Notes: generated by a model from the letters alone, not told the origin. DNA of 64,000 nt from Bacillota bacterium (GCA_023390655.1 JAEWCL010000003.1:372001-436000); one strand, 5' to 3'. Positions 52,076-61,268 are shown, counted from the stretch's first letter. Numbers and translations are program-made.

Positions 52076-53023
52076 ATGGGAAAATATGTTTTTCAGCGCG
52101 TTGTAGCCATGTTGCTGACGATACTGTGTATCGTTACAATCACATTCTTCCTCATGCATGCAATTCCCGGCGGTCCCTTCACAAGAGAGAAGCCACTGCC
52201 TGAAGCAATATTACAAGCGTTAAACAAAAAGTATCATTTGGACGACCCGGTATGGAAGCAGTACCTGGATTATTTGGAGGATTTGGTATTAAGAGGCGAT
52301 TTTGGCCCGTCCTTCAAGCAGGTCAACAGATCTGTCAATGAGCTTATTTTTGGCGGCTTTCCCATTACGGCAAAGTTGGGGATGGCATCGATTGGGTTGA
52401 CATTGATACTTGCAATCCCGATGGGAGTTTATTCGGCACTTAAGCAGGGAAAATGGCAGGATTATACCGCCATGTTCATCGCCACGCTGGGCGTGACTAT
52501 CCCCAGTTTTGTAATGGCGATACTGCTGATCTATATATTTTCACTCAAGCTCGGGATACTACCGGTTATCTCAGGCTCGTTGGATACGTTTGTTACGATG
52601 ATATTGCCCGTGCTTGCGCTTACGGGGTATCAGCTTTCCTTTATTACCCGTCTGATGCGTTCAAGCATGCTTGACGTCGTGCAGCAGGATTACATCCGTA
52701 CGGCGCGCGCCAAGGGCATTTCAGAATTCAAGGTAATCATGAAGCACGCGTTTAAAAACGCCATTCTGCCCGTTATTACGTATATGGGACCTATGGTAGC
52801 GGCGCTTCTGACCGGCAGCTTTGTCATTGAAAAGATGTTCACTATCCCCGGTGTAGGCGGCTTCTTTGTCACCAGCATCGGCAACCGTGACTACACGATG
52901 ATCATGGGTACCACCATCTTCTACGCCGCCATACTGATTGTGATGAATTTTGTGGTGGATATTGTCTATGGATTTGTGGACCCGCGCATCAAGCTCCAAA
53001 ACGCGAAAGGAGGGGCAGCTTAA
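52076..53023 (+). CDS. oppB: Oligopeptide ABC permease OppB-like
   Basis: A 315-residue permease: MHAIPGGPF near the N-terminus (the MRLIPGDP-type motif of OppB), then six helices and the EAA region RTARAKGISEFKVIMKHAFKNAILPV. GGAGGG precedes ATG 52076. First gene of oppBCDF-oppA. Confidence 0.9.
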   Translation: MGKYVFQRVVAMLLTILCIVTITFFLMHAIPGGPFTREKPLPEAILQALNKKYHLDDPVWKQYLDYLEDLVLRGDFGPSFKQVNRSVNELIFGGFPITAKLGMASIGLTLILAIPMGVYSALKQGKWQDYTAMFIATLGVTIPSFVMAILLIYIFSLKLGILPVISGSLDTFVTMILPVLALTGYQLSFITRLMRSSMLDVVQQDYIRTARAKGISEFKVIMKHAFKNAILPVITYMGPMVAALLTGSFVIEKMFTIPGVGGFFVTSIGNRDYTMIMGTTIFYAAILIVMNFVVDIVYGFVDPRIKLQNAKGGAA

Positions 53024-53024
53024 T

Positions 53025-53999
53025 ATGGAATATTCAAAAGAAATGTTTGCCCCTCTTTCTGAAGTGCAGAAAAACGAAGAAGTGTTTATGCGCCCCAGCT
53101 TAACCTACTGGCAGGATGCATGGCGCAGGTTTAAAAAGAACATGCCCGCTATGATCGCAGGCGTTGTGCTGGTGCTCATTGTGCTGCTGGCGATCTTCGG
53201 GCCGATGCTGTCGCCTTATACGTATGACCAGCAGGTAAGAAGCGACCGCAACCAGTTCCCGTCCTCGGAGCATTGGTTCGGTACGGACAAACTCGGACGA
53301 GACCTGTATGTGCGTACGCTCTACGGCGCGCGTATCTCGCTTTCCATCGGGTTGGTTGCAAGTTTGATCAACCTGACGATAGGCGTTCTATACGGCGGTC
53401 TTTCCGGCTATCTTGGCGGCAAGGCCGATAACATCATGATGCGTATTGTGGATATCCTGTACGCGGTGCCGCTGCTGCTGTATGTCATTATGCTGCAGGT
53501 GGTGCTGGAGCAGCCGATCAAGAATCTGTTCCAGACAAGTAAATTTTTCGGCCTGTTCAAAGCCTTGGGGCCGGAATTGATCCTGATTTATATCGTGCTC
53601 GGTTCCGTTTACTGGGTGGGCACGGCACGCATGGTGCGCGGACAGGTCCTGGCCATCAAAAACCAGGAGTTTGTTCTTGCCGCCAAGGCGCAGGGTGCCG
53701 GCACGATGCGTATTATCCTCAGGCACCTGACGCCAAACGCGATTGGCCAGATCATCGTTATGACGATGATGTCCATCCCGAACGCGATTTTTACGGAGTC
53801 CTTCCTGAGCTTCATCGGCATCGGCGTAAGCGCGCCTATGGCGAGCTGGGGGTCTTTGGCGAGCGATGCGTACAAGGCGCTGCAGAGTTTCCCGTATCTG
53901 CTGTTCTACCCGGCAGGCGCGATCTGTATTACGGTGCTGGCCTTTAACATTCTGGGCGATGGCCTCAGAGACGCGCTCGATCCCAGGATGAGAAAGTAG
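53025..53999 (+). CDS. oppC: Oligopeptide ABC permease OppC-like
   Basis: A 324-residue permease: an N-terminal cytoplasmic stretch (RPSLTYWQDAWRRFKKN), first helix, HWFGTDKLGRDLYVRTLYGAR (family hallmark), EAA region AAKAQGAGTMRIILRHLTPNA, and end LGDGLRDALDPRMRK. AAAGGAGGGG lies before ATG 53025. Confidence 0.92.
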   Translation: MEYSKEMFAPLSEVQKNEEVFMRPSLTYWQDAWRRFKKNMPAMIAGVVLVLIVLLAIFGPMLSPYTYDQQVRSDRNQFPSSEHWFGTDKLGRDLYVRTLYGARISLSIGLVASLINLTIGVLYGGLSGYLGGKADNIMMRIVDILYAVPLLLYVIMLQVVLEQPIKNLFQTSKFFGLFKALGPELILIYIVLGSVYWVGTARMVRGQVLAIKNQEFVLAAKAQGAGTMRIILRHLTPNAIGQIIVMTMMSIPNAIFTESFLSFIGIGVSAPMASWGSLASDAYKALQSFPYLLFYPAGAICITVLAFNILGDGLRDALDPRMRK

Positions 54000-54007
54000 G
54001 TGGCAGT

Positions 54008-55030
54008 ATGAGTGAATATATTCTTGATGTCAAAAACTTAAAGACCTCCTTCTTTACCCATGTAGGGGAAGTGCAGGCGGTGCGCGGCGTATCGCTCAAG
54101 CTCCGCCCCGGTGAGGCGCTCGGCATCGTCGGCGAGAGCGGCTGCGGCAAGAGCGTCATGTCGCTTTCCATGATGGGACTTGTCCCCAAGCCTGGAAAAA
54201 TTGTTGGCGGCGAGATCCTCTTTGAGGAGAAGGACCTTGTCAAGTTAAGCGACAGGCAGATGCGTAAGATCAGGGGCGAGCGGATCTCAATGATTTTCCA
54301 GGACCCCATGACGTCCTTGAATCCTGTATATACCATCGGGAACCAGATCAATGAAATGATTCTGGAACACCGGAAGATCAGCAAGAAGCAGGCAACGGAG
54401 CGGGCGATTGAGCTGCTGGAGCTTGTCGGCATCCCCAGCCCCGAGGAGCGTCTCAAGCAGTATCCGCACGAGTTTTCAGGCGGCATGCGCCAGCGTGCGA
54501 TGATCGCTATGGCGCTTGCGTGCAATCCCGCGCTCTTTATTGCGGATGAACCCACAACGGCGCTGGACGTGACCATTCAGGCGCAGATTCTTGAGCTGAT
54601 GAAAGACCTCAGGCACAAGATCAACAGCACCATCATTCTCATTACGCATGACCTTGGCGTGGTTGCCGATTTGTGCGACGATATCAAGGTGATGTATGCG
54701 GGGCTGGTTGTGGAGGAAGGCACCACGCGCGATATTTTCTATAACGCGCAGCATCCCTACACATGGGGGTTGTTAAAGTCCGTGCCGAAAATCACGGAAG
54801 ATACGAAGGAGCGCCTAAAGCCCATTGACGGGCAGCCGCCCGATCTACTAAAACCGCCGGTCGGCTGCGCGTTTGCAGCGCGGTGTCCGCATGCGATGCG
54901 GATTTGCCGTGAGGTTCAGCCGCCCAGTTATGAAGTGAATCCCGGGCACAATGCTTCCTGCTGGCTGCTTCATCCCGAAGCAAAGGAACAGCATGACGCC
55001 GCACAGGCGGCCAGGAGGGCAGAGCTATGA
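54008..55030 (+). CDS. oppD: Oligopeptide ABC ATPase OppD-like
   Basis: A 340-residue ATPase: GESGCGKSVMSLSMMGL, FQDPMTSLNPVYTIGNQ, SGGMRQRAMIAMAL, FIADEPTTALDVT, and the C-terminal oligopeptide_ABC extension with the CAFAARCPHAMRICREVQP cysteine motif that binds a 4Fe-4S cluster in characterised DppD/OppD proteins. The stop overlaps oppF (ATGA). Confidence 0.93.
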   Translation: MSEYILDVKNLKTSFFTHVGEVQAVRGVSLKLRPGEALGIVGESGCGKSVMSLSMMGLVPKPGKIVGGEILFEEKDLVKLSDRQMRKIRGERISMIFQDPMTSLNPVYTIGNQINEMILEHRKISKKQATERAIELLELVGIPSPEERLKQYPHEFSGGMRQRAMIAMALACNPALFIADEPTTALDVTIQAQILELMKDLRHKINSTIILITHDLGVVADLCDDIKVMYAGLVVEEGTTRDIFYNAQHPYTWGLLKSVPKITEDTKERLKPIDGQPPDLLKPPVGCAFAARCPHAMRICREVQPPSYEVNPGHNASCWLLHPEAKEQHDAAQAARRAEL

Positions 55031-55992
55031 GCACGCCATTGATTGAGATAAAGAACCTAAAAAAACACTTCAGGGTTGCAGCAGGAACCTTAAAGGCCGT
55101 TGACGATGTTTCGTTCTCCATTATGAAGGGGGAAACCTTCGGCCTGGTAGGCGAGAGCGGCTGCGGAAAAACAACGGTTGGACGTACCCTGATCCGCCTT
55201 TACAATCCGACCGCGGGTCAGATTTTATTCGACGGTGTGGACATCGCTTCCATGAGCGAGCGTGCGTTGAAGCCCTACCGCCGCCGCATGCAGATCATTT
55301 TCCAAGACCCGTACGCTTCGCTCAACCCGCGCATGACGGTAGGCGATATTGTCGGCGAACCGCTGGATATCCATAAGATCTGCAAAGGTGAAGAACGGCA
55401 GAAGCGCATCTACGATTTGCTGGAGAGCGTCGGCCTCACCCGCGAGCATGCAAACCGTTATCCCCATGAGTTTTCCGGTGGACAGAGGCAGCGTGTCGGC
55501 ATTGCCCGCGCGCTGGCGCTTGAACCGGAGCTGATTGTCTGTGATGAGCCGATTTCCGCGCTGGATGTTTCCATCCAGGCGCAGGTCGTCAATCTTTTGG
55601 AGGACCTACAGAGGGAAAAGGGATTGACGTACCTGTTTATCGCGCATGATCTTTCTATGGTACAGCATATCTCCAACCGTGTTGGCGTCATGTACCTTGG
55701 GCATCTGATGGAGGTTGCGTCCAGCCGCGAGCTTTATAAAAAGCCACTGCATCCCTATACGATCGCGCTTCTTTCGGCAATCCCCATTCCGGATCCCGAC
55801 GTGGCGCAGAAGCGGCAGCGCATTATCCTGGAAGGCAACGTTCCCACTCCAATCAATCCGCCTGCCGGGTGCCCGTTCAAGTCCCGTTGCGCGTATGCAA
55901 AGCCGCTTTGCGAAAGCAATGTGCCTGAAATGCGCGAAATTGAACCGGATCACTTTGTTGCGTGCCATTTTGTGGAACAAATCCATGCATAA
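55027..55992 (+). CDS. oppF: Oligopeptide ABC ATPase OppF-like
   Basis: A 321-residue ATPase: GESGCGKTTVGRTLIRLYNPT, FQDPYASLNPRMTVGDIVGEPL, FSGGQRQRVGIARALAL, VCDEPISALDVSIQ, and the C-terminal CPFKSRCAYAKPLC motif. Heterodimer partner of OppD. The interval to the oppA-like gene contains a separate promoter. Confidence 0.93.
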   Translation: MSTPLIEIKNLKKHFRVAAGTLKAVDDVSFSIMKGETFGLVGESGCGKTTVGRTLIRLYNPTAGQILFDGVDIASMSERALKPYRRRMQIIFQDPYASLNPRMTVGDIVGEPLDIHKICKGEERQKRIYDLLESVGLTREHANRYPHEFSGGQRQRVGIARALALEPELIVCDEPISALDVSIQAQVVNLLEDLQREKGLTYLFIAHDLSMVQHISNRVGVMYLGHLMEVASSRELYKKPLHPYTIALLSAIPIPDPDVAQKRQRIILEGNVPTPINPPAGCPFKSRCAYAKPLCESNVPEMREIEPDHFVACHFVEQIHA

Positions 55993-56004
55993 CCGTTATT
56001 TGTA

Positions 56005-56033
56005 TTGTACAAACGCGATTGTGTTTGTATAAT
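56005..56033 (+). promoter_or_regulatory. Promoter of the oppA-like gene with an internal palindrome
   Basis: TTGTAC (56005-56010), exactly 17 nt, then a consensus TATAAT (56028-56033). An inverted repeat TACAAAC (56008-56014) / GTTTGTA (56023-56029) spans the two boxes, the right place for a repressor. AGGAGG precedes the gene. The strong promoter fits the highly biased codon use of the gene. Confidence 0.7.
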
Positions 56034-56064
56034 ATAAAATATATTAAAACAGGAGGAACAAAGA

Positions 56065-57741
56065 ATGAAGAAACTCTTGTCCGTTCTCCTCGCCGCTCTG
56101 ATGGTGCTTGGCGCCCTCACCGCGTGCACCCCGACCGCGCCTGCTCCGTCAACCGAGGCCCCCGCGACGGATGCGCCGGCACCGGCAGAGACCGAAGCTC
56201 CCGTGGAGCTCAAGGATCTGCCCACCCTGGATTACCTGTATAACACCAGCTCCGGTCACCAGGTAATCGCGGAAGCGCTGCAGGGTATTTGGAAAGATGA
56301 GCTCGGCCTGGACATCACGGTTGAGAGCCAGGAATGGGCGGTCTTCCAGACCAACCGTACCGAAGGTAACTTCCAGATTGCACGCCACGGCTGGCTGGGC
56401 GACTATGTTGACCCCATGACCTTCCTGGATATGTGGATTTCCAGCAGCGGCCAGAACGACGCCAAGTATAAGAGCCCCGAATATGATGCGTTGATCGCAA
56501 CTGCGTTGAAGTCTGCCGATCCCGCAGAGCGCATGGCTGCCATGCACGAAGCGGAAAAGATCATCATGACGGATCTGCCCATCATCCCGCTGTATCACTA
56601 CACCAACGTATGGCTCGACAACGGCAAGGTCAAGGATTATGTCCATGACATCCTCATCGGCCACATGCTCTTTATGTGGGCTTCCAAGGCGGAAGGCGAT
56701 ATCGTCTACCATCTGGGTGCAACCCCGAAGTCCCTTGACCCTCAGAAGAACAACGCCACCGACGGCGCTGACGTCATCCAGCACACCTTCGAAGGTCTGA
56801 CCACGAAGGATAAGAATGGCGTTATCGTTCCCGGCATGGCGGAAAGCTGGACCACCTCCGAAGACGGCCTCACCTGGACCTTCAAGCTCCGCGATGCGAA
56901 GTGGTCCGATGGCAAGCCCGTCACCGCGCAGGATTTCGTAACCGGCTGGAGCCGCGCTGTGGATCCCCTGACCGAGTGCGAGTATGCTTACCAGATCTAT
57001 AACTACGTAAAGAATGCCCAGGCGATCTACGAAGGCAACGCCACCCCGGATACCTTGGGCGTCAAGGCTGTTGACGACAAGACCCTCGAAGTTACCCTCG
57101 AGGCTCCCTGCGGCTACTTCACGCAGTTGACCGCGTTCCCGACCTACTATCCCGTGCGTGCGGACGTTGTCAAGAACGAAGCATGGGCCAACAAGCCTGC
57201 AACCTACATCTCCAATGGGCCGTATGTTCTCACGAAGTTCGAGCTCCAGAACGAGATCGTTATCGAGAAGAATCCCAACTACTGGAACGCCGCCAGCATG
57301 CCCTGCCCGAAGGTTATCATGAAGCTGACGGACGATGACGCCGCTGCGCTCGCCGCGTTCGAATCCGGCGAAATGGACATCGCTGAAACCTTCCCGCCGG
57401 AAGAGACCCAGCGCATGAAGGATGCCGGTTTCTTCAACGTGAAGCCGATCCTTGGCACCTACTTCATCGTCATCAACCTCGAAGGCGACAGCGATTTCCT
57501 GAAGGATCCCAAGGTCCGTCTGGCGCTCGCGCTCGCAGTTGACCGCGACTACATCATCGAAGTTGCGCAGAACGAAGCCGTTCCCGCGTTTGAGTTTGTT
57601 CCCGCTGGCGTGCCTGATGCCGACGGTACCGACTTCATCTCCAAGAACGGTGGTCCGCTCTTCGGCACCGGCGACTATGCAACTGACCTTGCTACCGCAA
57701 AGCAGCTGCTCAAGGAAGCTGGCTACAACGTCAAGGAGTAA
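56065..57741 (+). CDS. OppA-like peptide-binding lipoprotein, circularly permuted
   Basis: A 558-residue family 5 binding protein with its two homology blocks in swapped order. After the signal peptide and lipobox (LGALTAC, Cys21) and an Ala/Pro/Thr linker (22-46), residues 47-209 are the usual C-terminal block: LPTLDYLYNTSSGHQVIAEALQ, FQIARHGWLGDYVDPMTFLD, LIGHMLFMWASK. Then from 210 the usual N-terminal block begins: DIVYHLGATPKSLDPQ, VIQHTFEGLTTKD, and the chain ends ATAKQLLKEAGYNVKE, which normally runs directly into GKGLPTLEYLYNT. Both new junctions fall at surface linkers and stay in frame, and the gene has a strong promoter and terminators. It would bind oligopeptides for OppBCDF. A tandem-duplication origin is likely; misassembly is the main alternative. 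Confidence 0.85.
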   Translation: MKKLLSVLLAALMVLGALTACTPTAPAPSTEAPATDAPAPAETEAPVELKDLPTLDYLYNTSSGHQVIAEALQGIWKDELGLDITVESQEWAVFQTNRTEGNFQIARHGWLGDYVDPMTFLDMWISSSGQNDAKYKSPEYDALIATALKSADPAERMAAMHEAEKIIMTDLPIIPLYHYTNVWLDNGKVKDYVHDILIGHMLFMWASKAEGDIVYHLGATPKSLDPQKNNATDGADVIQHTFEGLTTKDKNGVIVPGMAESWTTSEDGLTWTFKLRDAKWSDGKPVTAQDFVTGWSRAVDPLTECEYAYQIYNYVKNAQAIYEGNATPDTLGVKAVDDKTLEVTLEAPCGYFTQLTAFPTYYPVRADVVKNEAWANKPATYISNGPYVLTKFELQNEIVIEKNPNYWNAASMPCPKVIMKLTDDDAAALAAFESGEMDIAETFPPEETQRMKDAGFFNVKPILGTYFIVINLEGDSDFLKDPKVRLALALAVDRDYIIEVAQNEAVPAFEFVPAGVPDADGTDFISKNGGPLFGTGDYATDLATAKQLLKEAGYNVKE

Positions 57742-57767
57742 TTTCCTGACATAATCACGTAACAGAA

Positions 57768-57835
57768 AACAGGCTGCCGTTTCCGGCAGCCTGTTTTTGT
57801 CCAAACAAAAGCGGGCGGGGAAACGGCCCGTTTTT
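57768..57835 (+). terminator. Two consecutive terminators after the oppA-like gene
   Basis: First: AACAGGCTGCCG (57768-57779) pairs with CGGCAGCCTGTT (57784-57795), followed by TTTG. Second: CGGGC (57812-57816) with GCCCG (57826-57830), followed by TTTTTG. No gene lies in 57836-57975. Confidence 0.85.
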
Positions 57836-57965
57836 GTTTGCCGCTAAATCCGGGGTTTAAGTATCGGCGCTTTAGAGGGCCGCGCCTTCCGCCGTCCCGC
57901 CGGGGACACACCGCAGGCGGCGATACCTGAGAAAATAAAAACAGCATGTGAAAGTCTTTTTTTGG

Positions 57966-57998
57966 ACATGTAAAAAGCGGACGGGAAATCCCGTCCGC
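57966..57998 (-). terminator. Terminator of hpf
   Basis: Reverse strand GCGGACGGG (57998-57990) pairs with CCCGTCCGC (57985-57977), followed by TTTTTACA. It starts 28 nt after the hpf stop. Confidence 0.8.
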
Positions 57999-58025
57999 AC
58001 ATTAAAACAAATAGAAAACAGCGGC

Positions 58026-58562
58026 TTAACGATCCGGCTCGATCAGGCCGTAATTGCCGTCTCTGCGCGCATAGAGCACATTGATGTCTCCGGTTTCCGC
58101 GTTCTTGAATACGTAGAACGAGTGGCCAAGGAGCGACATCTGGAGCATTGCCTCTTCCTCATTCATGGGCTTGAGGGAGAAGCGCTTGACGCGTACGATG
58201 CGGGGGCCTTCCTCTTCGGCGTCTTCGTAATTCTCCGCATAAAGCGGGGTGTCGTATTTGAATGCGCCGGCCTTGAGGTTCTTTTCGAGCTTTGTGCGAT
58301 GCTTGAGGATCTGCTTTTCGAGCTTATCGAGCACGCTGTCGATGGAAGCGTACATATCGCCCGTGACCTCTTCACCGCGGATAATGACGCTTTCATAGGG
58401 GATGGTTACTTCCACAATGTGGCGGTTGCGTTCAACAGCCATCGTCACCTGCACTTCGGTGTCCTTGGGGAAGTAGCGTTCCAGCTTGCCGACCTTTTTG
58501 TTGATAAGATCCTTTAAGTACTCAGATACCTCAATGTTTTTTCCGGATATGGAAATACGCAT
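58026..58562 (-). CDS. hpf: Ribosome hibernation-promoting factor, long form
   Basis: A 178-residue long-form HPF. The N-terminal S30AE domain reads MRISISGKNIEVSEYLKDLINKKVGKLERYF and KDTEVQVTMAVERNRHIVEVTI, then a linker and the C-terminal dimerisation domain RIVRVKRFSLKPMNEEEAMLQM, LGHSFYVFKNAETGDINVLYARRDGNYGLI. It dimerises 70S ribosomes into inactive 100S particles in stationary phase. ATG 58562 is chosen over an in-frame TTG at 58571 because GGAG is then 9 nt upstream. Confidence 0.95.
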   Translation of the reverse strand: MRISISGKNIEVSEYLKDLINKKVGKLERYFPKDTEVQVTMAVERNRHIVEVTIPYESVIIRGEEVTGDMYASIDSVLDKLEKQILKHRTKLEKNLKAGAFKYDTPLYAENYEDAEEEGPRIVRVKRFSLKPMNEEEAMLQMSLLGHSFYVFKNAETGDINVLYARRDGNYGLIEPDR

Positions 58563-58690
58563 ACAGGTCAACTCCTTCCGGCGCGCCTTTGCGGTTGATG
58601 CGCGCTATATTGTTTTATTCTACAGGATGCATGGAATCCCTGCAATCCTGCAGCGGGAAAATAGAAAAATCAATTCTTGTATCAAGGAAC

Positions 58691-58721
58691 AAAAAACGGA
58701 CGGGGAAAAGTTCCTCGTCCG
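58691..58721 (-). terminator. Terminator of the aldolase gene
   Basis: Reverse strand CGGACGAGGAA (58721-58711) pairs with TTCCCCGTCCG (58707-58697) with one mismatch, followed by TTTTTT. The stem resembles the hpf terminator. Confidence 0.8.
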
Positions 58722-58736
58722 CTTGGATGTTTCCGA

Positions 58737-59672
58737 TCAGGCTCTTCCGTTGCTGCCGAGAACATTCACGATTTTGTGCTTGACCATTTCACGGATGGCG
58801 TCGCGCGCGGGCTTGAGATACTGGCGCGGGTCAAAGTGATCCGGATGCTCCGCAAAGTATTTGCGGATGGTACCGGTCATGGCAAGACGCAGGTCGCTGT
58901 CGATATTGATTTTGCAAACGGACATGCTTGCGGCCTGGCGCAGCATCTCTTCGGGGATGCCGATGGCGTCGGGCATGTTGCCGCCATTTTCATTGATCAT
59001 CTTCACAAACGAAGGAACAACAGAGGATGCGCCGTGGAGCACGATGGGGAAGCCGGGCAGGCGCTCTTGGATCTTCTCGAGGATGTCAAAGCGAAGCTGG
59101 GGCTTGGTGCCGGGCTTGAACTTGAAAGCGCCATGGCTTGTCCCGATGGCGATAGCAAGAGAGTCAACACCCGTGCGGGCAACGAAATCTTCCACTTCCT
59201 CAGGACGGGTATAGGAGGCATCTTCCGCGCTGACGTTGACAGCGTCTTCAATGCCGGCCAGACGGCCAAGCTCGCCCTCTACCACAACGCCGCGATCATG
59301 CGCGTATTCGACAACCTTTTTGGTCAGCGCAACGTTGTCTTCATAGGAGTGGTGAGAACCGTCGATCATGACGGAAGTAAACCCGCCGTCGATGCAGCTC
59401 TTGCACAGCTCAAACGTATCGCCGTGGTCCAAATGGAGGCAAATGGGAAGATCGGTTTCGATGATAGCCGCTTCGACCAACTTCATCAAATAGGTGTGGT
59501 TGGCATATTTGCGCGCACCGGAGGAAACCTGAAGGATCAACGGAGAATTTGCTTCTTTTGCCGCTTCCGTGATACCCTGGACGATTTCCATGTTGTTCAC
59601 GTTGAACGCGCCGATTGCATAACCACCCTGATAAGCTTTTTTGAACATTTCTGTACTGGTAACCAAAGCCAT
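58737..59672 (-). CDS. fba: Class II fructose-1,6-bisphosphate aldolase
   Basis: A 311-residue zinc-dependent aldolase: GAFNVNNMEIVQGI, LHLDHGDTFELC (catalytic Asp and zinc His), VMIDGSHHSYEDN, EGELGRLAGIED (zinc-binding region), GTSHGAFKF and LHGASSV. Cleaves fructose 1,6-bisphosphate to DHAP and glyceraldehyde 3-phosphate in glycolysis. AAGGAGCG precedes the start; a promoter lies just upstream. Confidence 0.95.
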   Translation of the reverse strand: MALVTSTEMFKKAYQGGYAIGAFNVNNMEIVQGITEAAKEANSPLILQVSSGARKYANHTYLMKLVEAAIIETDLPICLHLDHGDTFELCKSCIDGGFTSVMIDGSHHSYEDNVALTKKVVEYAHDRGVVVEGELGRLAGIEDAVNVSAEDASYTRPEEVEDFVARTGVDSLAIAIGTSHGAFKFKPGTKPQLRFDILEKIQERLPGFPIVLHGASSVVPSFVKMINENGGNMPDAIGIPEEMLRQAASMSVCKINIDSDLRLAMTGTIRKYFAEHPDHFDPRQYLKPARDAIREMVKHKIVNVLGSNGRA

Positions 59673-59696
59673 ATCTATTCACGCTCCTTTGTTTGT

Positions 59697-59724
59697 ATTA
59701 TACCCCAACAGGGGCATATTGCAA
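59697..59724 (-). promoter_or_regulatory. Promoter of the aldolase gene
   Basis: Reverse strand TTGCAA (59724-59719), 16 nt, TATAAT (59702-59697), 25 nt before the start codon region. The leader is very short. Confidence 0.65.
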
Positions 59725-59782
59725 TTGTTTTTTGTCAAATCAGGCGCTTTACGTGCATAAGACAAAATCATAGCGGGATTGA

Positions 59783-59811
59783 TTGTTTCTATTCCATAAA
59801 GGGGATATAAT
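59783..59811 (+). promoter_or_regulatory. Promoter of the glycosyltransferase gene
   Basis: TTGTTT (59783-59788), 17-nt spacer, TATAAT (59806-59811), 57 nt before ATG 59868. Divergent from the aldolase promoter, within 60 bp of it. Confidence 0.65.
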
Positions 59812-59867
59812 GAGAAATAGAACCGAAGAACCCATGCAATGGCGCAGATTTGCCAGAGAGGATCAAC

Positions 59868-60812
59868 ATGAGGGACAAGCTGATATCTGTTGTTATTCCC
59901 GTATTTAACGAGCAGGAAGTGCTGCCCATTTCCTATGACCGGCTCATGCAGGCGATGGTGGGTATAGGCTGCCCTTATGAGTTGATCTTTGTCGACGATG
60001 GCAGCAAGGACGCCTCGCTTAACATTTTAAGGGAACTCGCCACAAAGGATGCGCATGTGCGTGTGCTCTCATTTTCCAGGAACTTTGGCCACCAGCTTGC
60101 GGTAACCGCTGGCATGGATGCGGCAATGGGTGCGGCGCTTGTGGTCATTGACGTAGACCTGCAGGACCCGCCGGAGCTGATCGCGAAAATGGTGGAGCTT
60201 TGGGAGCAGGGGGCCGAAATCGTATACGGCAAGCGCAGTAAGCGCAAGGGAGAAACCCTGTTTAAGCGCCTGACGGCATATCTATACTACCGGCTGCTGA
60301 CTGCCATGAGCGCGTACCCAATCCCTTTGGACAGCGGGGATTTCAGGCTGCTGGACCGCTGTGTGGCCGATCGGTTTTTAGAGATGCGCGAACACAACCG
60401 GTTTTTGCGCGGCATGTCCGCGTGGATGGGATATGAGGCGGTACCGCTGGAATTTGTACGGGCGGAGCGTCAGGCGGGCACGACCAAATATACCTTAAAG
60501 AAGATGCTCAAGCTCGCGTTTGACGGTATTACGGGATTTTCTTCCCGCCCGCTTACTCTCCCCGGATGGTTTGGCGTAGGGTTGCTCGCGCTTTCGGGAT
60601 TGGGCCTGATCGCACTGATTGTACTTGCGGCGACCATAGGCGTAGCGCCATGGCTGTGGGGCCTTGACGGCATTCTTATGGTGCAGGGCGTCATGCTCTG
60701 CGCACTTGGCATACAGGGCGCCTATATGAGCCGGATGTATGACGAAATGAAGGGCAGGCCGTTGTATATTCTCAAAGAAAAAATCGGATTTTCAGATGAG
60801 GGGAAGCGCTAG
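59868..60812 (+). CDS. GtrB/DPMS-like family 2 glycosyltransferase
   Basis: A 314-residue membrane glycosyltransferase: SVVIPVFNEQEVL, LIFVDDGSKDAS, GMDAAMGAALVVIDVDLQDPPELI (metal-binding DxD), KRKGETLFKR and a C-terminal pair of helices (GWFGVGLLALSGLGLIALIV, GVMLCALGIQGAYMSRMYDE). Family members move glucose or another sugar from a nucleotide to undecaprenyl phosphate for wall decoration. ATG 59868 is used (GAGAGG upstream). Confidence 0.88.
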   Translation: MRDKLISVVIPVFNEQEVLPISYDRLMQAMVGIGCPYELIFVDDGSKDASLNILRELATKDAHVRVLSFSRNFGHQLAVTAGMDAAMGAALVVIDVDLQDPPELIAKMVELWEQGAEIVYGKRSKRKGETLFKRLTAYLYYRLLTAMSAYPIPLDSGDFRLLDRCVADRFLEMREHNRFLRGMSAWMGYEAVPLEFVRAERQAGTTKYTLKKMLKLAFDGITGFSSRPLTLPGWFGVGLLALSGLGLIALIVLAATIGVAPWLWGLDGILMVQGVMLCALGIQGAYMSRMYDEMKGRPLYILKEKIGFSDEGKR

Positions 60813-61196
60813 ATGGGGGAACTGTTTACTTCGTATCTGCTGGGTGGACTTTTGGCGGGATTCATTGTATTTTTGCTGCTGTTCCGGTTTTGGAATCTTC
60901 CGGCGAAAATAAAATCTCACTTTAAGCTCAATTCCAGGATAAAAATTGTGTTATTCATTGTACTGGCGGGATTCGCTGTGGCGATTTTGGTGACGGTGCT
61001 CGTGGGTGCGCTGGCTCTTCCGGAGACGGTATCCCAAGTCATAGAGGGCGTTGGTATCGGCTTTTCCTGTGCGATTGTTGTAGGCGTACTCAATGCGTCT
61101 GGCGCGGATTCGGGCAAGAATGCGCCCGGGACCCGTACAAGGGCAGCGAACAGGCAGGCTTACCCGGATAACAAGGGCAGGCGCAGCAAAGGATAA
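60813..61196 (+). CDS. Small membrane protein, unknown function
   Basis: A 127-residue protein with three predicted helices (LLGGLLAGFIVFLLLFRF, KIVLFIVLAGFAVAILVTVLVG, VSQVIEGVGIGFSCAIVVGVL) and a basic Gly/Arg/Lys-rich tail. It starts one base after the glycosyltransferase stop, with GAGGGGA upstream. Linked flippase subunits often follow GtrB genes, but no GtrA-like pattern is evident. Unassigned. Confidence 0.65.
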   Translation: MGELFTSYLLGGLLAGFIVFLLLFRFWNLPAKIKSHFKLNSRIKIVLFIVLAGFAVAILVTVLVGALALPETVSQVIEGVGIGFSCAIVVGVLNASGADSGKNAPGTRTRAANRQAYPDNKGRRSKG

Positions 61197-61268
61197 AGAA
61201 TGGAACGTACGGGTTTACCCGGCGGGAAATGCTTTATAGTAAAAATAGAAGAAAAAGAGGGGGTACCT

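Noticed and set aside
56149..57804. Reverse-strand open frame of 551 codons opposite the oppA-like gene
   Set aside because: A shadow of the strongly biased codon use of the forward gene; the forward frame carries a signal peptide and family motifs.
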